DNA of 49,584 nucleotides from Nanobdellota archaeon (GCA_030647965.1 JAUSIT010000028.1:1-49584); one strand, 5' to 3'. Positions 14,928-23,250 are shown, numbered from the stretch's first letter. Numbers and translations: made by a program. Notes: a model not told the origin generated them from the sequence alone.

Positions 14928-15299
14928 ATGTCACATGATGTAATTGCTGATGCGCTAAACCAAATAATGAATGCTAAGAAAGTAGAACATAAAGAAGTTC
15001 AAATTAAAATGTTTTCCAAACCACTTATAGAACTATTAACTATAATGAAAAAAAGAGGGCATATTGATTTTACAAAAGAAGACGACAAAATTACAATTAA
15101 AATATTAAATGTAAATGAATGCAAGGCAATAAAACCAAGATATTTTGTAAGAGTAGTTGATATTGACAAATACTTAAAGAGATTTTTGCCTTCAAGAAAT
15201 TTTGGAACAATGATTATTTCTACAAACAAAGGTTTAATGGACCAATTTCAAGCTGAAGAAAATAAATTAGGAGGAAGCTTAATTGCTTATTTCTATTAA
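14928..15299 (+). CDS. rps8: Ribosomal protein uS8
   Basis: A 123-residue uS8: DVIADALNQIMNAKK at the N-terminus, the IKPRYFVRVVDIDKYLKRFLPSRNFGTMIISTNKGLM core and the archaeal C-terminus GGSLIAYFY. It binds helix 21 of 16S rRNA. A 59-nt spacer with the twin-hairpin leader of uL6 follows. Confidence 0.96.
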   Translation: MSHDVIADALNQIMNAKKVEHKEVQIKMFSKPLIELLTIMKKRGHIDFTKEDDKITIKILNVNECKAIKPRYFVRVVDIDKYLKRFLPSRNFGTMIISTNKGLMDQFQAEENKLGGSLIAYFY

Positions 15300-15300
15300 G

Positions 15301-15361
15301 AATATGAAAATTTCATTAAATTTTCAATTACTCGCTTGTGGAGGACAAGCTTTGTACCATG
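15301..15361 (+). promoter_or_regulatory. Twin-hairpin leader of uL6 with GGAGG in a loop
   Basis: Hairpin 1: GAAAATTT (15306-15313) / AAATTTTC (15318-15325). Eight nt later hairpin 2: GCTTGT (15334-15339), loop GGAGG (15340-15344), ACAAGC (15345-15350). The ATG follows at 15359, again 14 nt after GGAGG. Hairpin 2 is identical to that before uL24. Hairpin 1 differs in both arms but still pairs. Confidence 0.75.
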
Positions 15362-15904
15362 AAACGAGATATTGAAGAAATTATAGAAATCCCAGAAGGC
15401 ATTGAACTTAGTTTGAACAATTTTGAAATAATTGTAAAATCAAAGGGTAAAGAATCAAAAAAAGCATTTGTTTTGCCTAATACAATTAAAATTGTAAAAG
15501 ACAATAAAATATTAAAATTAATTGCAAAAAATTCAACAAAAAGAGAATCAAAACTAATTGGAACAACTGTTGCACATATAGAAAATATGATTAATGGAAT
15601 GAATGAAGAATTTGAATATAAATTAGAAATATGTAATGTACACTTTCCAATGAATGTCAAAGTTGAAGGAAATAGAATGATAATTAAGAATTTTTTAGGC
15701 GAAAAAGTTGACAGAATTGCAAAAATACTGCCTGGAGTTAAAGTAGAAGTTAAAGGAAACAAAGTAGATATAACTTCACATAATAGAGAAGCTGCAGGAC
15801 AAACAGCTGCAAATGTTGAAACAGCAACAAAAGTTAGAGGAAGAGATAGAAGAATTTTCCAAGATGGAATATTTTTAACAGAAAAATGTGGGAGGAAGAT
15901 ATAA
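15359..15904 (+). CDS. rpl6: Ribosomal protein uL6
   Basis: A 181-residue uL6. MKRDIEEIIEIPEGIEL matches the archaeal N-terminus and sets the ATG at 15359; an in-frame GTG at 15338 would add MEDKLCT, the same kind of extension as in uL24. The body shows two related alpha/beta repeats and the C-terminal VRGRDRRIFQDGIFL segment that contacts 23S rRNA near the sarcin-ricin loop. It ends in TAATG, shared with eL32. Confidence 0.96.
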   Translation: MKRDIEEIIEIPEGIELSLNNFEIIVKSKGKESKKAFVLPNTIKIVKDNKILKLIAKNSTKRESKLIGTTVAHIENMINGMNEEFEYKLEICNVHFPMNVKVEGNRMIIKNFLGEKVDRIAKILPGVKVEVKGNKVDITSHNREAAGQTAANVETATKVRGRDRRIFQDGIFLTEKCGRKI

Positions 15905-16287
15905 TGGCCATTAAAAGAAAAAAACCAAAATTTTTCAGAAAAGATTGGAATAAAAAATTAAGATTAGGATCAAAACAAAAGAGCAAAAGAAAATGGAAAG
16001 CTGCAAAAGGTGGAGACAATAAAATAAGATTAAAGAGAAGAGGATATGCACAAAAAGTTGCAATTGGCTGGGGCGCTGACAAAAAAATAAAAGGAAAAGT
16101 TGAAGGATTTAATGTGGCTTATATCAGTGTATTAAAAGAAGTTGAAAATGTGAAAAAAGGAGAAGCAATAATTATAAATAAAAATATGGGCAAAAGAAAA
16201 AGAAAAGAAATAATTGACAAAGCAAATCAAAAAGGAATTAAAATTTTAAATAAATACAGGAAAAAAAACGATGCAATTAGCAAATAA
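15904..16287 (+). CDS. rpl32e: Ribosomal protein eL32
   Basis: A 127-residue eL32 starting MAIKRKKPKFFRKDWNKKLRLG. The conserved KWKAAKGGDNKIRLKRRGY and VAIGWGADKKIKG segments are present. A GGGAGG Shine-Dalgarno lies 8 nt before the ATG within uL6; an upstream in-frame ATG at 15886 would only add the uL6 overlap. It overlaps eL19 by 17 nt. Confidence 0.95.
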   Translation: MAIKRKKPKFFRKDWNKKLRLGSKQKSKRKWKAAKGGDNKIRLKRRGYAQKVAIGWGADKKIKGKVEGFNVAYISVLKEVENVKKGEAIIINKNMGKRKRKEIIDKANQKGIKILNKYRKKNDAISK

Positions 16288-16675
16288 AAAAGCATTGGCT
16301 GCAAAAGTATTGAAAGTTGGAAAGTATAGAATTATCTTTATGGAAGAAAGTCTAAATGAAATAAAAGAAGCAATAACAAGACAAGATATTTCAGATTTAT
16401 ACAAGTCAGGGGCAATAAAAATAAGAGAAATTAGAGGAAGAAGAAAAGCAGTAAAAAGAAAACATAGAAGAGGCGTTGGAAAAGTAAAGAAAAAAGTCAA
16501 AAATTCAAAACAAGAATATGTAAAATTAACAAGAAAATTAAGAACATATGCAAAATTTTTGGTAAAAACTAAAAAAATAAATCCTGAAAAATACAGAAAA
16601 ATAAGAAAAATGATTAAAGCAAAAAGATTCAAGAGCAAAAGACATTTAAATGAAGGTTTAGGAGAAATTCAATGA
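16271..16675 (+). CDS. rpl19e: Ribosomal protein eL19
   Basis: A 134-residue eL19: LANKKALAAKVLKVGKYRI at the N-terminus, then EAITRQDISDLYKSGAIKIREIRGRRKAVKRKHRRGVGKVKKK and a long basic helical part. It lies at the subunit interface near the tunnel exit. Overlaps eL32 by 17 nt and uL18 by 4 nt. Confidence 0.96.
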   Translation: MQLANKKALAAKVLKVGKYRIIFMEESLNEIKEAITRQDISDLYKSGAIKIREIRGRRKAVKRKHRRGVGKVKKKVKNSKQEYVKLTRKLRTYAKFLVKTKKINPEKYRKIRKMIKAKRFKSKRHLNEGLGEIQ

Positions 16676-17166
16676 GCTTAAGAACACTAAAGAGAAGAAG
16701 ATTGGAAAAGAAAACTGACTACAAGTTAAGAATGGGATTACTAAAATCAAAAAACCCAAGAATTGTAATTAGAAAAACAAACAAATATATTATTCTTCAG
16801 GTAGTTGAAAGCAAAGAATCTCAAGATAAAATTTCAACAGGAGTTACATCAAAAGACTTATTGGAAAATGGATGGGATAAAAAATATGAAGGTTCATTAA
16901 AATCAATACCTGCAGCATATTTAACAGGATTATTATTAGCTAAAAAAGTTGGAAAAGGCAAATTTATAATTGATATGGGTATGTTAAAGAATATTGCAGG
17001 TTCAAGAATTTATGCTGCTGCAAAAGGATTAGTTGATGGCGGATTAGATATAAACATTAATGAATCTGTATTTCCTCCTGAAGAAAGATTAAACGGCGAA
17101 CACTTAAAAGATGAATTAAAATCTCTAATTAAAAAAGTTAAGGATAAATTGAAAAATGGAAAATGA
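16672..17166 (+). CDS. rpl18: Ribosomal protein uL18
   Basis: A 164-residue uL18: basic N-terminus KRRRLEKKTDYKLRMGLLKSKNPRIVIRKTNKYIILQVV, then SIPAAYLTGLLLAKKV and the GSRIYAAAKGLVDGGLDI segment with VFPPEERLNGEHL. It binds 5S rRNA with uL5. It overlaps uS5 by 11 nt. Confidence 0.96.
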   Translation: MSLRTLKRRRLEKKTDYKLRMGLLKSKNPRIVIRKTNKYIILQVVESKESQDKISTGVTSKDLLENGWDKKYEGSLKSIPAAYLTGLLLAKKVGKGKFIIDMGMLKNIAGSRIYAAAKGLVDGGLDININESVFPPEERLNGEHLKDELKSLIKKVKDKLKNGK

Positions 17167-17944
17167 AACTGAACCTTTGCTTATAGAACCTAAAGCTATA
17201 CTTGCAGAAGACAAAGAAGTACATAGAAGAAGAGACTCTAGAGGTAGAGATTCAAGAGGTAGAAATAAAGAAAGTTATAAAAGATTTGATGAAGAAAAAA
17301 ATTTAGATGGCTGGATTCCAAAAACAGAATTAGGTAAAGATGTAAAGGCAGGAAAAATAAAAAGCGTAGATGAAATTTTTGAATCAGGAAGAAAAATTCT
17401 TGAAGCAGAAATTGTAGATAGTTTATTAGATTTAAAATCAGATTTATTAAATGTTGGGCAGTCAAAAGGCAAATTTGGCGGCGGAAAAAGAAGAGCTTTT
17501 AAACAAACTCAGAAAAAAACTAAAGAAGGAAATGTACCTACTTTTTCTGTTCTTGCAGTTGTTGGAAATGAACAAGGCTATATTGGAATGGCTTATGGAA
17601 GAGCAAAAGAAACTTTACCTGCAAGAGAAAAAGCAATAAGAAAAGCAAAATTAAATATTCAAAAAATACAAAGAGGATGTGGAAGTTATGATTGTTCATG
17701 CAAAGAACCACATAGTATTCCTATGAGAGTTCAGGGAAAATGTTCAAGTGTAACTGTAAAATTAATGCCTGCACCTCAGGGAACAGGATTAGTTGCAGGA
17801 GATCAATTGAAAAAAATATTAAAATTAGTAGGAATAAAAGATATTTATACAAAAACTTCTGGCACAGTAAGAACAACATTAAATACTGCAAAAGCTTGTG
17901 TAGATGCATTAGAAAAATTAAATGATGTACAATTCAAAAAATAA
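17156..17944 (+). CDS. rps5: Ribosomal protein uS5
   Basis: A 262-residue uS5. About 45 N-terminal residues are charged and include an RRRDSRGRDSRGR repeat. The archaeal-type double-stranded RNA-binding-like domain (GRKILEAEIVDSLLDL...KGKFGGGKRRAFKQTQKKT) and the C-terminal domain with the PAPQGTGLVAGDQLKKILKLVGIKDIYTKTSG segment follow. It shapes decoding fidelity and the mRNA entry. uL30 begins 1 nt after its stop. Confidence 0.95.
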   Translation: MENETEPLLIEPKAILAEDKEVHRRRDSRGRDSRGRNKESYKRFDEEKNLDGWIPKTELGKDVKAGKIKSVDEIFESGRKILEAEIVDSLLDLKSDLLNVGQSKGKFGGGKRRAFKQTQKKTKEGNVPTFSVLAVVGNEQGYIGMAYGRAKETLPAREKAIRKAKLNIQKIQRGCGSYDCSCKEPHSIPMRVQGKCSSVTVKLMPAPQGTGLVAGDQLKKILKLVGIKDIYTKTSGTVRTTLNTAKACVDALEKLNDVQFKK

Positions 17945-17945
17945 C

Positions 17946-18362
17946 ATGATAGCAATAATAAGAATTCATGGTAGAGTCGGAGTAGACAAAGATATAGATG
18001 AAACTTTATTTAGATTGAAAATAAGAAAAAAATTAGCATGCACTTTAATTGATGAAAAAGATAAAGTAGATTTTGGAATGTTGCAAAAAATAAGACATTA
18101 TGTTGCTTTTGGAAATGTTAGTGATGATGTAATGAAACAATTAATTGAAAAAAGAGGAGAAACACTAACAGGAAAAAGAATAGATAAAAAAGAAGTTGAT
18201 AAAATTTTAGATGAAATCAAAAAAGGAAACTGGAAGATAAAAGGATTTTTCAGATTGCATCCACCAATTGGCGGATTTAAAAAATCAACAAAACTTTCAT
18301 ATCCAAAAGGAATTATAGGAAAACATGAAGATATATCTAAATTATTATTGAGGATGCTATGA
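17946..18362 (+). CDS. rpl30: Ribosomal protein uL30
   Basis: A 138-residue archaeal uL30: MIAIIRIHGRVGVDKDIDETLFRLKIRKKLACTLID, then GNVSDDVMKQLIEKRG and the C-terminal FRLHPPIGGFKKSTKLSYPKG. The ATG at 17946 is chosen because the protein aligns from MIAI; an upstream in-frame ATG at 17922 lies within uS5. It overlaps uL15 by 4 nt. Confidence 0.95.
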   Translation: MIAIIRIHGRVGVDKDIDETLFRLKIRKKLACTLIDEKDKVDFGMLQKIRHYVAFGNVSDDVMKQLIEKRGETLTGKRIDKKEVDKILDEIKKGNWKIKGFFRLHPPIGGFKKSTKLSYPKGIIGKHEDISKLLLRML

Positions 18363-18943
18363 AGCTTAAAAAAAGAACAAAAAGGTCTAGACTAAGAGGA
18401 GCTGAAACTTGCGGCTGGGGCTTTAGACAAAAGCACAGAGGAAGTGGACACAAAGGCGGAGTTGGAATGGCTGGTTCTGGAAGACATAAAAAACAAATGG
18501 CATTAAATATGGCAGATGGTGGAAAATATTTTGGTAGAAGAGGATTTACAAGCAAGCCAACTGCAAAAAAAATAAATAAAGTTTTAAATTTACAAGAAAT
18601 AAAAAATAATTATTCAACTAAAGAAATTAATTTAAAAGATTATAAAATTTTAGGCAAGGGCGAAGGATTTAATGCAATTATAACTGCAGAATCTGCTTCA
18701 AAAAGCGCAATTGAAAAAATGGAAAAAGCAGGCGGAAAAATAATTGTTAGTAAAGTAGCAAAGGTAAAAAAAGTAAAATTAGCACCTGTTGTAAAAGAAA
18801 AAGATAAGGCAAAAGATAAAGCAAAAGCTGAAAAAGCAAAAGAAAATAAAGGGAAGTTGAAGCCACAAGAAACCGAAGGTGTCTTAGGCAAAGAAGTGAA
18901 AGCTGAAAAGCCAATAAAAAAAGAAAAAGCAAAAAAAGAGTAA
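18359..18943 (+). CDS. rpl15: Ribosomal protein uL15 with Lys-rich C-terminal tail
   Basis: A 194-residue uL15. The N-terminal RLRGAETCGWGFRQKHRGSGHKGGVGMAGSGRHKK is the rRNA-binding Gly/Arg segment, followed by a short folded core (YKILGKGEGFNAIITAESASKSAIEKMEKAGGKII). The last ~60 residues are low-complexity KDKAKAEKAKENK, longer than usual. It is the last ribosomal gene of the cluster, 53 nt before secY. Confidence 0.94.
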   Translation: MKLKKRTKRSRLRGAETCGWGFRQKHRGSGHKGGVGMAGSGRHKKQMALNMADGGKYFGRRGFTSKPTAKKINKVLNLQEIKNNYSTKEINLKDYKILGKGEGFNAIITAESASKSAIEKMEKAGGKIIVSKVAKVKKVKLAPVVKEKDKAKDKAKAEKAKENKGKLKPQETEGVLGKEVKAEKPIKKEKAKKE

Positions 18944-18950
18944 TTAGGTA

Positions 18951-18990
18951 AGCTTTAAAAATACTTTTTGTTTCAATTTATCAGAGGAAT
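18951..18990 (+). promoter_or_regulatory. Internal promoter and Shine-Dalgarno before secY
   Basis: GCTTTAAAAATAC (about 18951-18963) resembles a TATA box, and GAGG at 18981-18985 lies about 12 nt before the secY ATG at 18997. SecY may therefore be transcribed both by read-through and from its own promoter. Confidence 0.4.
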
Positions 18991-18996
18991 AATGAA

Positions 18997-20382
18997 ATGA
19001 ATTTAAAAGATATACTACATAATCTGCCTGAAATTCAGGGGCCAACTGAAAAAAAATTAGGTTTTAATGTTAAGCTTAAATGGACAATTATAATTTTAGT
19101 TGCGTTTTTTGTTTTAGCAAATATTCCATTATACGGACTTTCTGAGAATAATTTATCCAGATTCAAATATCTAGCTATTTTACTTGGAACTGAATTTGGT
19201 TCAATTATTTCTTTAGGTATTGGACCAATTGTTATGGCTTCTATTATTTTACAATTACTTGTTGGAGCAAAAATTTTAGAAATTGAAACAAGCACTCCTG
19301 AAGGAAAAAGATATTTTCAGGGTTTGCAGAAATTATTAGTTTTTGCATTTATAATTTTTGAAGCAATGGTTTATGTTTTAATGAAAGGACTTACTTCAAA
19401 TTCTATTTTAGGAATTTATGGTCCAATAATTTTAATAGTTCAGCTCTGTCTCGGCGGGCTGTTAATTGTTTTTATGGATGAAGTTGTTCATAAATGGGGA
19501 TTTGGTTCTGGAGTTAGTTTATTTATCGCAGCAGGAGTTGGCTGGAGATTATTTGCATCATTATTTCAATTTTTAGGACCTGAAAAAACACTTGAACCTT
19601 CTGGAAAGGTTTTGGTTTTAATTTCGTCTTTAATAAATTCAGATCCAACAGGAGCTACAAAAGCTCTTGGTGCGATTATTATAACTGCAATAATATTTTT
19701 AGTTGTTGTATGGGCTCAATCACTAAAAGTTGAAATTCCATTATCATTTGACAGAATGAGGGGATTTGGAATGAGATGGCCATTACAATTTTTTTATGCT
19801 TCGGTTATTCCAGTTATTTTAGTTTCTGCTCTTGCAGCTAATTTGCAATTATTTGCAAGTTTAATTGAAAATTGGGTGGGGCATGCAACATTTTTAGGAG
19901 GATTTTCTGCAGAAGGAACTCCGCTTTCAGGAATATCATTTTGGATTCATTCAACTCCTTTGCTAGATGCTATTCTTACTGGAAGTTTTAGATGGGTTTA
20001 TTTATTGCAGGGATTAGGTCATATTTTATTTTATACTATATTTTCAATTTTATTTGCATTTTTTTGGGTTAATACTTCTGGAATGGATGCTGCTTCACAG
20101 GCAAAAAATATAATGAAATCAGGATTGCAAATTCCTGGATTTAGAAAAGATGAAAGAGTTTTAGAGTCTATATTAAAGAGATATATTGCTCCACTAACAA
20201 TCATGGGTGGTGCTGCAATTGGCCTTTTAGCCTCAATTGCAGACTTATTAGGAGCATTAATTGGAGGAACATCAATATTGCTTGCAGTTATGATTTTATA
20301 TCAATTATACCAAAACATTGCTCAACAACATGCACTTGATATGCATCCTGCATTAAAAGGGGTTTTTGGAGGAAATTCATAA
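18997..20382 (+). CDS. secY: Preprotein translocase subunit SecY (Sec61 alpha)
   Basis: A 461-residue polytopic protein with about ten membrane segments. Landmarks: ADNIPLYGLSEN-like N-terminal loop (ANIPLYGLSENNLSRF), the GS[GI]VSLFIAAGV segment and the cytoplasmic loop RMRGFGMRWPLQFFY. Near the C-terminus come PGFRKDERVLESILKRYIAP and GGTSILLAVMILYQL. It forms the protein-conducting channel with SecE and Sec61 beta. The downstream gene 4 nt away encodes an EMC3/YidC-like insertase, so the two membrane-insertion functions share an operon. Confidence 0.97.
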   Translation: MNLKDILHNLPEIQGPTEKKLGFNVKLKWTIIILVAFFVLANIPLYGLSENNLSRFKYLAILLGTEFGSIISLGIGPIVMASIILQLLVGAKILEIETSTPEGKRYFQGLQKLLVFAFIIFEAMVYVLMKGLTSNSILGIYGPIILIVQLCLGGLLIVFMDEVVHKWGFGSGVSLFIAAGVGWRLFASLFQFLGPEKTLEPSGKVLVLISSLINSDPTGATKALGAIIITAIIFLVVVWAQSLKVEIPLSFDRMRGFGMRWPLQFFYASVIPVILVSALAANLQLFASLIENWVGHATFLGGFSAEGTPLSGISFWIHSTPLLDAILTGSFRWVYLLQGLGHILFYTIFSILFAFFWVNTSGMDAASQAKNIMKSGLQIPGFRKDERVLESILKRYIAPLTIMGGAAIGLLASIADLLGALIGGTSILLAVMILYQLYQNIAQQHALDMHPALKGVFGGNS

Positions 20383-20386
20383 TAAT

Positions 20387-20800
20387 ATGACTATTTCAGA
20401 ACTTATAATTTCTTATCCAATTTATGCAATTATAATAATTTCATTTATTGCAACTTTTGTATCTACATTAATAACAAAATGGCTTGTTAATCAGGAAAAC
20501 TTAAAAAATATTAAAAAAAGGCAAAAGGAAATTCAAACAGAATTAAAAAACTGCAAAGATGACTGCAAATTAAAAGAATTAAATGCTGAAATGATGCAGC
20601 TAACAGCATCAATGTTCAAAGATTCATTTAAACCATTAATAATAACTATGGTTCCATTTTTAATTTTATTTTATTGGATGAGCAGTGAATTTGCACCTTT
20701 AATTTCAGGAAAATTTTTATTTCCAATGTGGATTTGGTATTATTTAGGGGCAAGCATAGTTGCAAGTATTCTTTATAGAAAGTTATTGAAGATGGCGTGA
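20387..20800 (+). CDS. EMC3/TMCO1/YidC-like membrane insertase (DUF106)
   Basis: A 137-residue protein with three hydrophobic segments: about residues 9-30, 86-106 and 112-131. A charged coiled-coil loop separates the first two (NLKNIKKRQKEIQTELKNCKDDCKLKELNAEMMQLTASMFKDSFKP). This layout is that of the archaeal DUF106 (Ylp1) insertases, distant relatives of YidC, EMC3 and TMCO1. Start at ATG 20387 is preferred; upstream in-frame codons overlap secY. In many archaea adk lies between secY and this gene; here it does not. Confidence 0.9.
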   Translation: MTISELIISYPIYAIIIISFIATFVSTLITKWLVNQENLKNIKKRQKEIQTELKNCKDDCKLKELNAEMMQLTASMFKDSFKPLIITMVPFLILFYWMSSEFAPLISGKFLFPMWIWYYLGASIVASILYRKLLKMA

Positions 20801-20803
20801 AGT

Positions 20804-20824
20804 TTCTCTTTTAGGAAAAGAGAA
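20804..20824. terminator. Hairpin between convergent transcription units
   Basis: TTCTCTTTT / AAAAGAGAA with loop AGG forms a 9-bp stem 3 nt after the insertase stop codon. It lies between it and the convergent RNase H gene, so it could serve both directions. Confidence 0.55.
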
Positions 20825-20861
20825 GCTCTCAGGTAAGAGAAAACTATTATTATAAAAAATT

Positions 20862-21251
20862 TTAGTGTTTATCCAACTCTTTATTCACAAGTAAATCTGC
20901 TTGTTCAATAAACTTGTTTTCTCGCTTGACATTTGCAAATTTTACTTTTCTATTATTTGTGAGAATATTGATTTTCTCATTTAGCTCTCTTAGATGCTCT
21001 TTGGTTATTTTATATTCGCCATTTAATTGTTTTACAACAAGCTCTGAATCAGAAAAAACTTCAACTTCATTGTCTTTAATATATTCAAGTGCTTTTATTA
21101 TTGCATTATACTCTGCTTCATTATTTGTTTTAATGCCTAAGAATTCAGAATATTTTTTTATTATTTCATTATTTTCAACAACAATAAAAGAGCATGCTGC
21201 TTTGCCAGGATTTCCTCTGCTTCCTCCATCGGTATAAATTTTTAAAACCAT
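20862..21251 (-). CDS. Ribonuclease HI family protein
   Basis: A 129-residue RNase H fold with the full DEDD set: D8 (KIYTDGGSRGNPG), E45 (TNNEAEYNA), D68 (VFSDSELVVKQLNGEYK) and D119 (EQADLLVNKE). It lacks the basic handle of E. coli RNase HI, like archaeal and Bacillus YpdQ-type enzymes. It would cleave the RNA of RNA-DNA hybrids. It lies 8 nt downstream of the eIF2B-like gene on the same strand, so the two form an operon. Confidence 0.93.
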   Translation of the reverse strand: MVLKIYTDGGSRGNPGKAACSFIVVENNEIIKKYSEFLGIKTNNEAEYNAIIKALEYIKDNEVEVFSDSELVVKQLNGEYKITKEHLRELNEKINILTNNRKVKFANVKRENKFIEQADLLVNKELDKH

Positions 21252-21259
21252 TTTAATAT

Positions 21260-22072
21260 TTAAGAAAAATCCTTTAAATTTTGTTTTGCTTTTTTTATAA
21301 AATCGTTGTAATTTAAAATTCCAAACTCAGAAACAACTCCTGAAATAAATTTTTTTTCAACTAAATCAAATGCAGGATTTAAAACTTCAATATTTTTATT
21401 ATGTTTATTCCAGATTTCTTTTGCACTTCTAAATTCTATTTTTACTTTTTTAGCGTATTTTAAACTCATTCCGCAAGAATAAGCAGGAATTTTATGTAAA
21501 TGAGATATTTCAGCATACATATTTGTTCCAACTTTATTTACAACTCCTTTTTTCAAAAAAGCATCTGCTCCAAATAAAAATAAATCACATTTTTTCAAAG
21601 AGTAATCTACTGCACTATCTGGAACATGGATTACTTTTATTCCTGCTTTTGCCAAATCATTTGCAGTTTGTCTTCCCTGAAGCAGAGGTTCTGTTTCTGT
21701 ATTATAAACAACAAAATTTTTCTTTTGCTTTTTTGCTTGTTTTAATATATTTATTACAGAAGTTGAATGGCAGTGAGTAAAAACATTCATATCATTCTTT
21801 ATTAGATTTGAACCATATTTTGAAATTTTTTCATCTGAATTTTTTAAATAAGAAAATAATTTTTTAGCTGATTTTTTCTTATCTTTGAATTTTAATAAAA
21901 ATTTTATAGAATTTTGAAGCATGGGTTCTGTAGGCCTTGCTTTTAGAATTTTTTCTGCAGAGTTTCTGTCTGGCTGAAGCAAATATGCATTTATCCCTTC
22001 TCTAGCTATATTATTTGCACCTTGTATTTTAATATCTTTAATATCTTGAATAATCCTATCAAACCTCTCCAT
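21260..22072 (-). CDS. eIF2B alpha/beta/delta-like protein, possible ribose-1,5-bisphosphate isomerase
   Basis: A 270-residue member of the eIF2B/MtnA-like family. Candidate catalytic residues for ribose-1,5-bisphosphate isomerase are present: Cys101 in FTHCHSTS and Asp170 in LFGADAFLKKGVVNKVGT. ETEPLLQGRQTANDLAKAGI and the N-terminal ARPTEPMLQN are family motifs. In archaea this isomerase feeds the AMP phosphorylase/form III RuBisCO route, often kept in DPANN genomes, but neither partner is in the window. An aIF2B-type regulatory role is the alternative. ATG 22072 (MERF) is chosen: a TATA box (22093-22101) lies 27 nt upstream. Confidence 0.75.
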   Translation of the reverse strand: MERFDRIIQDIKDIKIQGANNIAREGINAYLLQPDRNSAEKILKARPTEPMLQNSIKFLLKFKDKKKSAKKLFSYLKNSDEKISKYGSNLIKNDMNVFTHCHSTSVINILKQAKKQKKNFVVYNTETEPLLQGRQTANDLAKAGIKVIHVPDSAVDYSLKKCDLFLFGADAFLKKGVVNKVGTNMYAEISHLHKIPAYSCGMSLKYAKKVKIEFRSAKEIWNKHNKNIEVLNPAFDLVEKKFISGVVSEFGILNYNDFIKKAKQNLKDFS

Positions 22073-22142
22073 AAACAATATACTTCAAATAACTATAAAA
22101 GGTTTGCTGATGAAATGCTGAATTAAATATTCTATTAATGAT

Positions 22143-22283
22143 GCTCGCATAATTTGCACTTCGTTAAGATATTAAGTCGCCTAGCTGCTCCTAACTTTTA
22201 TTAATGATAAATCATTTTCTCATTATTTGATACAGTATTAATTATCCACATTTGCCGCCAGGCAAATCCATTTATCCTTGCAT
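22143..22283 (-). repeat. Mosaic intergenic repeat, copy 1
   Basis: On the minus strand it matches 28358-28491: TAGGAGC...GGCGACTT...AACGAAGTGCAAATTATGCGAG is shared at high identity. A more diverged part contains the hairpin ATTTGCC-TGGC-GGCAAAT (plus-strand 22250-22267). It lacks the nested 52-nt palindrome found in copies 2 and 3 and ends in GCGAGCATCA. It fills most of the 277-nt gap between two divergent genes, which holds no coding sequence that I can support. Confidence 0.75.
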
Positions 22284-22318
22284 CAGCAACATTATATACT
22301 CCAAAACGATTAGCCAAC

Positions 22319-22332
22319 ATTTAAAAATTAAA
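22319..22332 (+). promoter_or_regulatory. TATA box of the SpoIIM-family gene
   Basis: ATTTAAAAATTAAA is centred 23-26 nt before the ATG at 22349, consistent with a leaderless transcript. Confidence 0.5.
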
Positions 22333-22348
22333 TCAAACTTAAAGAAAG

Positions 22349-23206
22349 ATGATAGAGATGATAGTAAAGCCAAAAAGAGCTGAAAGAAGACCTTGGGAAA
22401 TGTTTTTTATAGGAATACTTTATGCATCTATTTCACTTTTGCTTGTAAGCTTTGTTTTTTCAAAAGATTCTGTTTTAAATCAATACGGGGGAATTTTAAT
22501 GATTACCTTTACTGTCATCTGTTCTCTACCATTTATGTATTATTTAATAAAATTAGAAGAAGGAAAAGATGTTGAAATTTCAAAAAGTGGGAGATTATTA
22601 AAAGAACATTCAAAAGCAATTAGTGCTTTAATTTGGCTTTTCATGGGTTTTGTTGTTGCATTTTCTTTTTGGTATTTGGTTTTGCCAGAATATACTCCTC
22701 AAAATTTTAATGCACAAATAAAAGTTTTTTGTGCAATTAATAATCCTGCTAATTTTGATTATTGCATACAACAACATGGAATTTCTTCTCCTGTAACAGG
22801 AAATGTTGCAAGACAGCAATTACTAATTAATATTTTTGCAAATAATATTTATGTTTTAATATTTACTGTTTTATTTTCATTAGCATTTGGAGCAGGGGCA
22901 ATTTTTGTTTTAGCATGGAATGCTTCTGTAATTGCTGCTGCAGTAGGTATTTTTGCAGAAAAAAGTTTAGTAAATCTACCTATTGGAATTTTAAGATATA
23001 TGATTCATGGAATACCTGAAATCGGAGCATATTTTATAGGGGCGTTGGCCGGAGGAATTATTTCAGTAGCAATAATTAGAAAAGACTTAGAAGGCGAAAG
23101 AATGTGGAGAATTTTACAAGATTCTTTATTACTTATGATAATTGCAATAGTAATATTATTTGTTGCAGCCTTAGTTGAAGTATATATTACTCCTAATTTC
23201 TTTTAG
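22349..23206 (+). CDS. SpoIIM (DUF95) family membrane protein
   Basis: A 285-residue protein with about six membrane segments. The first two lie near residues 20-65, a third near 88-112, then a large outside loop with two Cys (VFCAINNPANFDYCIQQHG), then three more. The core ILIFTVLFSLAFGAGAIFVLAWNASVIAAAVG and IPEIGAYFIGALAGG are typical of archaeal SpoIIM/DUF95 proteins. In Bacillus SpoIIM is part of a peptidoglycan-degrading complex; the archaeal function is unknown. Single-gene unit with its own TATA box. Confidence 0.85.
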   Translation: MIEMIVKPKRAERRPWEMFFIGILYASISLLLVSFVFSKDSVLNQYGGILMITFTVICSLPFMYYLIKLEEGKDVEISKSGRLLKEHSKAISALIWLFMGFVVAFSFWYLVLPEYTPQNFNAQIKVFCAINNPANFDYCIQQHGISSPVTGNVARQQLLINIFANNIYVLIFTVLFSLAFGAGAIFVLAWNASVIAAAVGIFAEKSLVNLPIGILRYMIHGIPEIGAYFIGALAGGIISVAIIRKDLEGERMWRILQDSLLLMIIAIVILFVAALVEVYITPNFF

Positions 23207-23250
23207 ATTTAGAATAAACTCCTATGAATTATTAATTTCTTGGGTCTTTA

